Part shown: positions 1 to 7,019 of the stretch, one piece after another
Layout: each line of letters opens with the position of its first letter
How positions within the stretch are numbered: the first letter of the stretch is position 1
Notes under the pieces: model-generated
What the model was told of the DNA's origin: nothing
What the model saw: only the letters and a program-made list of their open reading frames with translations
The model's database searches: none
Program-made: the position numbers and the translations under genes
Origin: Streptomyces olivaceoviridis
Lineage (GTDB): Bacteria; Actinomycetota; Actinomycetes; Streptomycetales; Streptomycetaceae
Length of the DNA stretch: 64,000 nucleotides
Direction: 5' to 3'
Assembly: GCF_014650115.1 (NCBI RefSeq)
Contig: NZ_BMUI01000029.1
Location: 22,744-86,743 of the forward strand

Positions 1-129
1 CCGCCCCGCCGCCCCGCCGCCCCGCCGCACCCGCCGACCGGCCGCACCGTCGCCGCGCCGCACCCGCACGCCCGCCGGACCGGCCGCACCGTCGCACCCG
101 CCGTATCCGCCCTGCCCGCGGTGGGCAAT

Positions 130-148
130 CGTTCCGCAGGGCGGAACG
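130..148. terminator. hairpin, possible terminator of an upstream gene
   Basis: A perfect 8-bp stem, CGTTCCGC with GCGGAACG, closes on a 3-nt AGG loop. No T-run follows, as is usual for Streptomyces hairpin terminators. It lies in the gene-free lead-in, so the gene it would end is outside the window. Confidence 0.4.
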
Positions 149-199
149 GGTGGGCACGGCCGACAGCGCCGGGTGCGCGGCCACCAAGCCCAGGTGCAG

Positions 200-290
200 C
201 CAACGCAAGGCGCCCAGCGCGACCAACGCAGGGTGCCCAGGCCCAGCCAACGCAAGGCGCCCAGGCGCGGCCAGCGCAACGCGCGGGGCC
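200..290. repeat. about 24-bp tandem repeats, 3.5 copies
   Basis: Units begin at 200, 223, 247 and 271 and share the core CCAACGCAAGGCGCCCAG with a few substitutions; the fourth copy is partial and degenerate. Unit lengths are 23, 24 and 24 bp. The block ends about 40 bp before the -10-like element of the cysteine desulfurase gene. In one frame it would encode repeated PTQGAQA text, but nothing else supports translation. It is probably a slippage-prone minisatellite. Confidence 0.75.
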
Positions 291-332
291 AACGGCACGC
301 CCTCGCGGCCGAAGCCGACCGCAGGGGAGCCG

Positions 333-338
333 TAGAAT
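333..338 (+). promoter_or_regulatory. -10-like hexamer TAGAAT of the cysteine desulfurase gene
   Basis: TAGAAT is close to the principal-sigma -10 consensus of Streptomyces and ends 9 nt before the ATG at 348. Transcription would therefore begin almost at the start codon, giving a very short or absent 5' UTR. No good -35 hexamer is visible. Confidence 0.5.
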
Positions 339-347
339 CGCCTCACC

Positions 348-1517
348 ATGGCTTACCTCGACCACGCCGCGACCACCCCGATGCTCCCGGAGGCGGCGGA
401 GGCATTCACCGCCCAGTTGAGCATCACGGGCAACGCCTCCTCCCTCCACGCATCCGGCCGCCAGGCACGCCGCACGGTCGAGGAATCCCGCGAAACCCTC
501 GCGGAAGCCCTCGGCGCCCGCCCCAGCGAGGTCGTCTTCACCTCCGGCGGCACCGAGGCCGACAACCTCGCCGTCAAGGGCCTGTACTGGTCCCGCCGTG
601 ACGCCGACCCGGCCCGCACCCGCATCCTGGCCAGCCCCGTCGAGCACCACGCCGTACTGGACGCCGTGCACTGGCTCGGCGAGCACGAGCACGCCACCGT
701 CGAGTACCTCCCCGTCGACGCCCACGGCCGCGTCCACCCCGAGGCACTGCGCGAGGCCGTCGCCCGCAACCCCGCCGACGTCGCCCTGGCCACCGTGATG
801 TGGGCCAACAACGAGATCGGCACGGTCATGCCGATCCGGGAACTGGCCGACGTCACCGCCGAGTTCGGCATCCCGCTGCACGCCGACGCGGTCCAGGCCT
901 TCGGCCAGGTCCCGGTCGACTTCGAGGCTTCGGGCCTGGCCGCCATGACCGTCTCCGGGCACAAGATCGGCGGCCCGTACGGCATCGGCGCGCTGATCCT
1001 CGGCCGCGAGCACACCCCCGTACCCGTCCTGCACGGCGGCGGCCAGGAGCGGCATGTGCGCTCCGGCACGCTGGACGTCCCGGCCATCGCCTCCTTCGCC
1101 GTCGCCGGCCGGCTCGCCGCCGAACAGCGCGAGTGGTTCACGCGCGAGATCGGCGCCCTGCGGGATCAACTGGTCGACGCCGTGCGCCGCGCCGTACCGG
1201 ACGCGGTCCTCGGCGGCGACCCGGCGCCCGAGGGACGGCTCCCGGCCAACGCCCACTTCACGTTCCCCGGCTGCGAGGGCGACTCCCTGCTGCTCCTGCT
1301 GGACGCCCAGGGCATCGAGTGCTCCACCGGCTCCGCCTGTACCGCGGGCGTCGCCCAGCCCAGCCATGTCCTCCTCGCCACCGGCACCGACCCGGACCTG
1401 GCCCGCGGCACCCTGCGCTTCTCCCTCGGCCACACCTCCACGGAGGCGGACGTCGAGGCCGTGGCCAAGGCGATCGGCCCGGCGGTGGAACGCGCCCGCG
1501 CGGCCGGGCTCACGTAG
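348..1517 (+). CDS. cysteine desulfurase family protein (NifS/IscS-like)
   Basis: A PLP-dependent aminotransferase class V enzyme of 389 residues, full length for NifS/IscS. It converts cysteine to alanine and leaves a persulfide on an active-site cysteine. The start MAYLDHAATTP is the family's N-terminal signature. The PLP lysine lies in SGHKIGG (K206), and the persulfide cysteine in STGSACTAG (C331). mnmA, whose product needs activated sulfur for 2-thiouridine in tRNA, follows on the same strand after one intervening opposite gene, so this enzyme is a good candidate sulfur donor. That partnership is inferred. Its 3' end overlaps the convergent amidase gene by 8 bp. The ATG is preceded by TAGAAT rather than a strong ribosome binding site. 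Confidence 0.93.
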   Translation: MAYLDHAATTPMLPEAAEAFTAQLSITGNASSLHASGRQARRTVEESRETLAEALGARPSEVVFTSGGTEADNLAVKGLYWSRRDADPARTRILASPVEHHAVLDAVHWLGEHEHATVEYLPVDAHGRVHPEALREAVARNPADVALATVMWANNEIGTVMPIRELADVTAEFGIPLHADAVQAFGQVPVDFEASGLAAMTVSGHKIGGPYGIGALILGREHTPVPVLHGGGQERHVRSGTLDVPAIASFAVAGRLAAEQREWFTREIGALRDQLVDAVRRAVPDAVLGGDPAPEGRLPANAHFTFPGCEGDSLLLLLDAQGIECSTGSACTAGVAQPSHVLLATGTDPDLARGTLRFSLGHTSTEADVEAVAKAIGPAVERARAAGLT

Positions 1518-2196
1518 CCGCGCGGGGTGACGCGGCCGTCCCGGCCTTCTCCCGCTCGGCGCGGACCAGGCGTAGGTACCGGTCCCAGTCCCAGAACCGC
1601 CCCGGATCGGTGTGGTCCGTCCCCGGCACCTCGACGTGCCCGATGATGTGCTCACGGTCCACGGGTATGCCGTACCGCCCGCATATCGCCGCGGTCAGCC
1701 GCGCCGAGGCCGCGTACATCTCGTCCGTGAAGGACGAGGCGTCCTCCACGAAGCCCTCGTGCTCTATGCCGACGCTGCGTTCGTTGTACTCCCGGTTGCC
1801 CGCGTGGAAGGCCACGTCCAGCTCCCGGACCAACTGGGTGACCCGCCCGTCCTTGCGCACGATGTAGTGCGCCGCCGCCCCGTGCCCGGGGTCCCGGAAG
1901 ACCTTCACCGCGGACGCGTAGCCGCCCTGGGTGACATGGATGACCACCCGGTCCACCCGGTAGTCGGACGGCCGGTCCGCGAGCCGGTAGTTCGCCGCCG
2001 AGGCACCCACCCAGCGCGCGCCCCGGAAGTCCACCGCGCCCGCCACCCGCGACTTGTCCACCCCGGGCATCCGCCACCACAGCCGGGACAGCTCCTCCCG
2101 GGCCAGCACGGCCGTGCCCACGGCCGCCGCCGCCCCGCCGACCAGCAGGGCCCGCCGCCCCAGCCGCCGGTCCGTGTCGTCCTTCGCCGTGCCCAT
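1510..2196 (-). CDS. Tat-type secreted N-acetylmuramoyl-L-alanine amidase (Amidase_2)
   Basis: A peptidoglycan amidase-like protein of 228 residues with an N-terminal LGRRALLVGGAAAAVG segment. That is a twin-arginine-type signal followed by a hydrophobic helix, so export or membrane anchoring is likely. The amidase_2 fold shows in VVIHVTQGGY (first zinc His), FHAGN, SVGIEHEG and the C-terminal IIGHVEVPGTDHTDPG block holding further zinc ligands. It should cleave the bond between N-acetylmuramic acid and the stem peptide. An in-frame GTG at 2238 would add 14 residues, but it sits directly against its only purine-rich stretch, so I prefer the ATG at 2196. It is divergent from mnmA and convergent with the desulfurase. 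Confidence 0.87.
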   Translation of the reverse strand: MGTAKDDTDRRLGRRALLVGGAAAAVGTAVLAREELSRLWWRMPGVDKSRVAGAVDFRGARWVGASAANYRLADRPSDYRVDRVVIHVTQGGYASAVKVFRDPGHGAAAHYIVRKDGRVTQLVRELDVAFHAGNREYNERSVGIEHEGFVEDASSFTDEMYAASARLTAAICGRYGIPVDREHIIGHVEVPGTDHTDPGRFWDWDRYLRLVRAEREKAGTAASPRAAT

Positions 2197-2302
2197 GTCC
2201 GCCCCCGTCGCCGCCGGTGTCGCCGGCCCCGCCGTCACCCTCTGCGATCGTCAACGGATATCAGGCCGACGCGGTTCCCGCGCCCCGTACCCTGGAAGGG
2301 CT

Positions 2303-3433
2303 ATGACTGACACCCCGCAGCGCACCCGCCCCCTCCGCGTCCTCGCCGCCATGTCCGGCGGGGTCGACTCCGCCGTCGCCGCCGCGCGCGCCGCGGAAGC
2401 AGGCCACGACGTCACCGGCGTCCACCTCGCGCTCTCCGCGAACCCGCAGTCGTTCCGCACCGGCGCGCGGGGCTGTTGCACCATCGAGGACTCGCGCGAC
2501 GCCCGCCGCGCGGCCGACGTCATCGGCATCCCGTTCTACGTCTGGGACCTCGCCGACCGCTTCCGCGAGGACGTCGTCGAGGACTTCGTCGCCGAGTACG
2601 AGGCCGGCCGCACCCCGAACCCGTGCCTGCGCTGCAACGAGAAGATCAAGTTCGCCGCGCTGCTGGACAAGGCGCTGGCCCTCGGCTTCGACGCCGTCTG
2701 CACCGGCCACTACGCCAAGGTGATCCTGAACCCGGACGGCTCCCGCGAACTGCACCGCGCCTCCGACATGGCGAAGGACCAGTCCTACGTCCTCGGTGTG
2801 CTGGACGAGAGGCAGCTCGCGCACGCGATGTTCCCGCTCGGCGACACGGTCACCACCAAGGAGGAGATCCGCGCGGAGGCCGAGCGCCGGGGCCTGGCCG
2901 TGGCCAAGAAGCCCGACTCGCACGACATCTGCTTCATCGCCGACGGCGACACCCAGGGCTTCCTGGCCAAGCGGCTCGGCAAGGCCGAGGGCGACATCGT
3001 GGACGAGTCCGGCGCCAAGCTGGGCACGCACGAGGGCGCGTACGGCTTCACCATCGGCCAGCGCAAGGGCCTGCGGATCGGCACCCCGGCCCCGGACGGC
3101 AAGCCGCGCTACGTCCTGGACATCTCCCCGGTCACCAACACCGTCACCGTCGGCCCGGCCGACGCCCTGGACGTCACCGCCCTCACCGCGATCAAGCCCC
3201 GCTGGTGCGGCACCGCCCCCGCCGGCCCCGGCACCTACACCGCCCAGCTGCGCGCCCACGGCGGCGAGACCGAGGTGATCGCCGAACCGGTCGACGGCGC
3301 CCTGCGCGTGACGTTCACCGAGCCGGTCCGCGGCGTCGCCCCCGGCCAGGCGATCGTGCTGTACGACGGCACGCGCGTGGTGGGCTCGGCGACGATCGCG
3401 TCGACCACGCGCGCGACGGCCGCGGCGGTCTGA
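2303..3433 (+). CDS. mnmA: tRNA-specific 2-thiouridylase MnmA
   Basis: Installs the sulfur of 2-thiouridine at the wobble position of Lys, Glu and Gln tRNAs. The 376-residue protein begins with the PP-loop SGGVDS, which binds ATP to adenylate the tRNA. The two catalytic cysteines sit in NPCLRC and in HDICFI. The GHYAK and DQSYVLG tRNA/ATP blocks and the C-terminal beta domain are present. The ATG at 2303 is preceded by TACCCT at 2288-2293 and by GGAAGGG. An in-frame start far upstream would run through the divergent amidase promoter region and is rejected. Sulfur probably comes from the desulfurase encoded 0.8 kb upstream. Confidence 0.96.
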   Translation: MTDTPQRTRPLRVLAAMSGGVDSAVAAARAAEAGHDVTGVHLALSANPQSFRTGARGCCTIEDSRDARRAADVIGIPFYVWDLADRFREDVVEDFVAEYEAGRTPNPCLRCNEKIKFAALLDKALALGFDAVCTGHYAKVILNPDGSRELHRASDMAKDQSYVLGVLDERQLAHAMFPLGDTVTTKEEIRAEAERRGLAVAKKPDSHDICFIADGDTQGFLAKRLGKAEGDIVDESGAKLGTHEGAYGFTIGQRKGLRIGTPAPDGKPRYVLDISPVTNTVTVGPADALDVTALTAIKPRWCGTAPAGPGTYTAQLRAHGGETEVIAEPVDGALRVTFTEPVRGVAPGQAIVLYDGTRVVGSATIASTTRATAAAV

Positions 3434-3459
3434 ACCGGCCCCCGCCCCGCGAGGCCGGC

Positions 3460-4242
3460 CTAGCTCACGAAGAACTCCATCAGCACCGGTCCCAGCACGT
3501 CCGGTTCCACCGCGTGGGTCTGGCCCTCCAGGACCCGGTACGTGCCCTGGGGCACCGTCTCGGCGATCTCCCGGGACGCCTCCCGCATCCACTCCGGGCT
3601 CGCGCCACCCGCGACCGCGAGCACGGGCACACCGATCGCGGCGAGCCGGTCCCGGGGGAGCAGACCGTCGCCCATGACCGCGTCGTCGTGGGCGAGGCTG
3701 GGGGCGACGGCCTCCATGCCGGCCCACATCGGCGACTCCCGGGCGCGCTGGATCATCTCCTCGCCGAGGCCCGTCAGGCGCAGGAACAGCTCCACCGCGT
3801 CCCCGAGCCGTTCCTCGCCGAGCGCCTTGCCCAGCTGCTCCTTGTAGGTGGCCTCACGCGCGGCACCGCCCGCCAGGTGGTCGGCGTACGGCACCTCGTA
3901 GACCGCCGCCCGGGCGACGGGCAGCCCGCTCGCCGTGGCGCGCAGGACCAGCGCGCCGCCCGAGGAGACCCCGAAGAGCGCCGCCTCGCCGCCCACCGCG
4001 TCGATCAGCGCGGCCAGGTCCTCGATCTCGCGGTCGACGTCGTACGGCGTGGTGTCGCCGCTCGTGCCGCGGCCCCGGCGGTCGTAGACGACGGCCGTGC
4101 AGCGGTCCGCGAGGCGCCGGGCCAGGGGCGCCACGGTGCCGCCGGTGGACATCGCGCCGCTCACCAGGATCACCGTGGGCCCCTGGCCGATCACTCCGTA
4201 CGCGAGGGAGGTGCCGTCGCGGGAAGTCGTCTTCTTGTCCAT
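3460..4242 (-). CDS. alpha/beta hydrolase
   Basis: A 260-residue alpha/beta-fold hydrolase of the small cytoplasmic esterase/peroxidase-like type. The nucleophile elbow is GVSSGG, the oxyanion region is near VILVSGAM, and a C-terminal GQTHAVEP supplies the likely catalytic His. The acid residue is probably in the preceding strand around VLAVAGG. No signal peptide or membrane segment is visible. It converges with mnmA, leaving 26 bp between stop codons. Substrate cannot be predicted; this class includes esterases, lactonases and dehalogenases. Confidence 0.85.
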   Translation of the reverse strand: MDKKTTSRDGTSLAYGVIGQGPTVILVSGAMSTGGTVAPLARRLADRCTAVVYDRRGRGTSGDTTPYDVDREIEDLAALIDAVGGEAALFGVSSGGALVLRATASGLPVARAAVYEVPYADHLAGGAAREATYKEQLGKALGEERLGDAVELFLRLTGLGEEMIQRARESPMWAGMEAVAPSLAHDDAVMGDGLLPRDRLAAIGVPVLAVAGGASPEWMREASREIAETVPQGTYRVLEGQTHAVEPDVLGPVLMEFFVS

Positions 4243-4305
4243 GGCCGTGCAGACTGCCGCACGGCGCGGCAGTCATCGGTCACGACACGGCGGTGCCGGG
4301 GGTGG

Positions 4306-4629
4306 TCATACGACCTCGGTGTCGTAGAAGCAGTAGTGGTCCTTGATCTCCGCCACCCCGTCGTCGGGGTCCGGATACGCCCAGACGAGGTCCGGTGCGT
4401 CCGGCAGCGACCAGTAGGACGCCGTGCCCTTGAAGGGGCACACGGTGTGCGTGTCGGACGGCGTCAGCAGATCGAGCCGGACGTCCTCGGCGGGGATGTA
4501 GTACCTGACCGGGCAGCCCGTCTCGCGCAGTTCCAGGGGCCGGTCGGACTCCGCGAGCACCTGGTCGCCGCGCACCACGCGCACGTGCCGCTCGCTCTTC
4601 TGGATCGTGATCGTGTGTCCTTGGGTCAT
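4306..4629 (-). CDS. DUF427 domain protein
   Basis: A 107-residue single-domain protein of the DUF427 family. The family hallmarks are visible: a GHTITIQ start, YYIPAEDV in the middle, CPFKGTASYWS and a C-terminal YCFYDTEV. The domain forms a small beta barrel, and its biochemical role is not established. It is cytoplasmic, with no signal or membrane helix. It is transcribed away from the LOG-family gene 66 bp upstream and lies 63 bp before the alpha/beta hydrolase, which shares its strand, so the two could be co-transcribed. Confidence 0.88.
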   Translation of the reverse strand: MTQGHTITIQKSERHVRVVRGDQVLAESDRPLELRETGCPVRYYIPAEDVRLDLLTPSDTHTVCPFKGTASYWSLPDAPDLVWAYPDPDDGVAEIKDHYCFYDTEVV

Positions 4630-4695
4630 ACCGGTTCAGCGCCGGGACGGGCCGCGCTTCTTCCCGCCCGGCGCGGGGACCGTACGGTAGAGGCC

Positions 4696-5226
4696 ATGAA
4701 CATCTGCGTCTTCCTGTCCGCCGCCGACCTCGACGAGCGCTACACGCGCCCCGCGCGCGAGTTCGCGGAACTGCTCGGCAAGGCCGGCCACACGCTCGTC
4801 TGGGGCGGTTCCGACGTCGGTCTGATGAAGGTGGTCGCCGACGGCGTGCAGGAGGCGGGCGGCAGGCTGCTGGGCGTCTCCGTGGAGTTCCTGGCGAACA
4901 AGGCGCGGCCCGGCGCCGACGAGATGATCATCGCGGCCGACCTCGCCGAACGCAAGAAGCTGCTGCTGGAGAAGGCCGACGCCGTGGTGATCATGGTGGG
5001 CGGCACCGGCACGCTGGACGAGGCCACCGAGATCCTGGAGCTGAAGAAGCACGGCCGCACCGAGAAGCCGGTCGTGCTGCTGAACACGGCGGGCTTCTAC
5101 GACGGCCTGCGCGAGCAGTTCCGCCGCATGGAGGCCGAGGGCTTCCTGCCCCGTCCGCTGGCCGACCTGGTCTTCTTCGCCGACGAGCCGGTCGGGGCCC
5201 TGGCGTACCTGGAGGCCGCGACATGA
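4696..5226 (+). CDS. LOG-family (TIGR00730-like) nucleotide phosphoribohydrolase
   Basis: A 176-residue Rossmann-fold protein of the LONELY GUY family. Members typically release a base from nucleoside 5'-monophosphates, as in cytokinin activation. GGSDVGLMK is the GGxxxGLM nucleotide motif, and VGGTGTLDE is a variant of the PGGxGTxxE signature in which the first proline is valine. ERKKLLLEKADA precedes it, as in the family. The ATG at 4696 has TACGGT 7 nt upstream, the pattern of a leaderless message. The true substrate in actinobacteria is unclear. Confidence 0.85.
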   Translation: MNICVFLSAADLDERYTRPAREFAELLGKAGHTLVWGGSDVGLMKVVADGVQEAGGRLLGVSVEFLANKARPGADEMIIAADLAERKKLLLEKADAVVIMVGGTGTLDEATEILELKKHGRTEKPVVLLNTAGFYDGLREQFRRMEAEGFLPRPLADLVFFADEPVGALAYLEAAT

Positions 5227-5266
5227 GCGGCCACCGCCGCGGGGCCCCGCGTCCGGTGATGCGAGC

Positions 5267-5965
5267 ATGGCGGTCATGGCTACTCATGTGATCACCGGGG
5301 CGGGCTCCGGCATCGGCGCGGCCGTGGCCCGCCGGCTGCACGCGCGCGGGGACGAGATCGTGCTGCACGCGCGCGACGCGGGCCGCGCGAAGGAACTGGC
5401 GGCCGAGTTCCCCGGCGCGCGCACCCTCGTCGGCGACCTGGCGGACCCGGACAAGCTGTCCTGGGCGTTCTCCCACCAGACGCTCCCGGACCGGGTCGAC
5501 TCCCTGCTGCACATCGCCGGAGTCGTCGACCTCGGCGAGGTCGGCGACCTGACCCCGAAGTCCTGGCGCCACCAGCTCAACGTCAACCTGATCGCCCCCG
5601 CCGAGCTGACCCGGCACTTCCTGCCGCAGCTGCGCGCGACCCGCGGCCATGTGATCTTCGTCAACTCCGGCGCCGGCCTCTCCGCCAGTGCCGGCTGGTC
5701 GGCGTACGCCGCCTCCAAGCACGGTCTGAAGGCCCTCGCCGACTCCCTGCGCCAGGAGGAGCACGCGAACGGCGTCCGCGTCACCTCGGTCTACCCGGGC
5801 CGCACCGCGAGCCCCATGCAGGCCAAGGTGCACCAGCAGGAGGGCAAGGAGTACGACCCGTCGAGGTGGATCGACCCCGAGTCGGTCGCCACGACGATCC
5901 TGGCCGCCCTGGACCTGCCGAGGGACGCGGAGATCAACGACCTGACGGTACGTCCGGGGCGCTGA
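5267..5965 (+). CDS. SDR family oxidoreductase
   Basis: A classical short-chain dehydrogenase/reductase of 232 residues. The N-terminal cofactor motif is TGAGSGIG, the catalytic serine lies in FVNSGAG, and the YxxxK pair is YAASK. An arginine-containing loop after strand 2 (HARDAGR) suggests NADP(H). The C-terminus ends with the YPGRT block and a variable substrate lid. An alternative ATG at 5276 (MATHVITG) resembles many homologues and is equally likely. The gene follows the LOG-family gene by 40 bp on the same strand. The substrate is unknown. Confidence 0.87.
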   Translation: MAVMATHVITGAGSGIGAAVARRLHARGDEIVLHARDAGRAKELAAEFPGARTLVGDLADPDKLSWAFSHQTLPDRVDSLLHIAGVVDLGEVGDLTPKSWRHQLNVNLIAPAELTRHFLPQLRATRGHVIFVNSGAGLSASAGWSAYAASKHGLKALADSLRQEEHANGVRVTSVYPGRTASPMQAKVHQQEGKEYDPSRWIDPESVATTILAALDLPRDAEINDLTVRPGR

Positions 5966-5996
5966 CCTCGGCCGGGGGGTTCCGTAGGCTTCCCTG

Positions 5997-7004
5997 GTGA
6001 GCGAAAACAGCCAGTTCAGCTTCCCGGGGGCCACCGGCGTCGGTTCCCTGCCCGGCGGGGACGCGAGGGAAGCCGCCAAGACCGCCACCGGATCCTTCGA
6101 GGACTTCCCGTTCCTCCCGGAGCTGCCCGCGCGCGGGCCCGGCGCCGACATGATCGGCCGGACCGCCGGGATGCTGGTCGAGCTGTACGCCCGCGTGGAG
6201 CCCAGCGGGTGGCGGCTCGGGGACCGGCCGGGCCGGGACACCAGGCGGGCCAGGTCCTGGCTCGTCGAGGACCTGGACGCCCTGGAGGAGTTCACCCAGG
6301 GCTACGAGGGCGACCTGAAGGTGCAGGCCGTCGGGCCGTGGACACTGGCCGCCGCCCTGGAGCTGAAGAACGGCGAGGCCGCCCTGTCGGACCCCGGCGC
6401 CTGCCGGGACCTCGCCGCCTCGCTCGCCGAGGGGCTGCGGCTGCACCTCGCCGAGGTGCGGCGCCGCGTCCCGGGCGCCCGGATCGTCCTCCAGCTCGAC
6501 GAGCCCTCCCTCACGGCCGTCCTGCGCGGACAGGTCCGTACGGCGAGCGGCTACCGCACCCACCGGGCTGTGGACCGGCAGGTCGTGGAGGCCACGCTCC
6601 GCGACGTCGTCGGCGCGCACGCCGGCGGGCCGGTGGTGGTGCACTCCTGCGCCCCGGACGTGCCGTTCGCCCTGCTGCGGCGGGCCGGTGCGGCGGCCGT
6701 CTCCTTCGACTTCGCGCTCCTCACCGAGCGTGACGACGAGGCGGTCGGCGAGGCCGTGGAGGGCGGCACGCGGCTGTTCACCGGTGTCGTGCCGGGCACG
6801 GACGGCCCGTTGTCAGACCCTGCCGGTAGCGTCATGGGTGTCAGGACGTTGTGGCGCAGGCTGGGGCTGCACCCGGGGCTGCTCGCGGAGGCCGTCACGG
6901 TGACCCCGGCGTGCGGGCTGGCGGGCGCTTCCCCCGCGTACGCGCGCCAGGCGCTCGCCCACTGCGTCCGGGCGGCGAGATCCCTCGCGGACAACCCTGA
7001 GTAA
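5997..7004 (+). CDS. stand-alone MetE C-terminal-like (cobalamin-independent methionine synthase) protein
   Basis: A 335-residue TIM-barrel protein resembling only the catalytic C-terminal half of MetE. The zinc-ligand motif HSCAPD supplies His and Cys, and TPACGLAG near the end supplies the last Cys, so the thiol-activating zinc site looks intact. QLDEPSL is the usual barrel motif. The folate-binding N-terminal half of true MetE is absent, so a methyl donor other than methyl-tetrahydrofolate is possible. The GTG start at 5997 is preceded by TAGGCT 6 nt upstream, a leaderless pattern. ligA follows after 15 bp, so the two are probably co-transcribed. Confidence 0.83.
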   Translation: MSENSQFSFPGATGVGSLPGGDAREAAKTATGSFEDFPFLPELPARGPGADMIGRTAGMLVELYARVEPSGWRLGDRPGRDTRRARSWLVEDLDALEEFTQGYEGDLKVQAVGPWTLAAALELKNGEAALSDPGACRDLAASLAEGLRLHLAEVRRRVPGARIVLQLDEPSLTAVLRGQVRTASGYRTHRAVDRQVVEATLRDVVGAHAGGPVVVHSCAPDVPFALLRRAGAAAVSFDFALLTERDDEAVGEAVEGGTRLFTGVVPGTDGPLSDPAGSVMGVRTLWRRLGLHPGLLAEAVTVTPACGLAGASPAYARQALAHCVRAARSLADNPE

Positions 7005-7019
7005 CGGGAGGACAACACG

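Larger units (their letters stand above)
1..347. other. gene-free, repeat-rich lead-in
   Basis: I see no credible gene here. The first 30 bases are a simple CCGCC run. An 18-bp direct repeat, GACCGGCCGCACCGTCGC, occurs at 36-53 and again at 78-95. A hairpin lies at 130-148, a tandem-repeat block at 200-290, and a -10-like hexamer at 333-338 just before the first gene. The short reading frames crossing it encode only repetitive Pro/Gln/Arg text and lack normal codon bias. The end of an upstream gene may lie just outside the window. Confidence 0.7.

Noticed and set aside
2476..5226. 916-codon plus frame running from inside mnmA to the LOG-family stop
   Set aside because: Only its last 176 codons (from 4696) have coding character; the rest crosses two opposite-strand genes and is Arg/Pro-rich read-through.
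4696..5226. Lysine decarboxylase
   Set aside because: Old annotations give this name to LOG-family proteins; the GGxxxGLM and GGxGTxxE motifs indicate a nucleotide phosphoribohydrolase-type protein.
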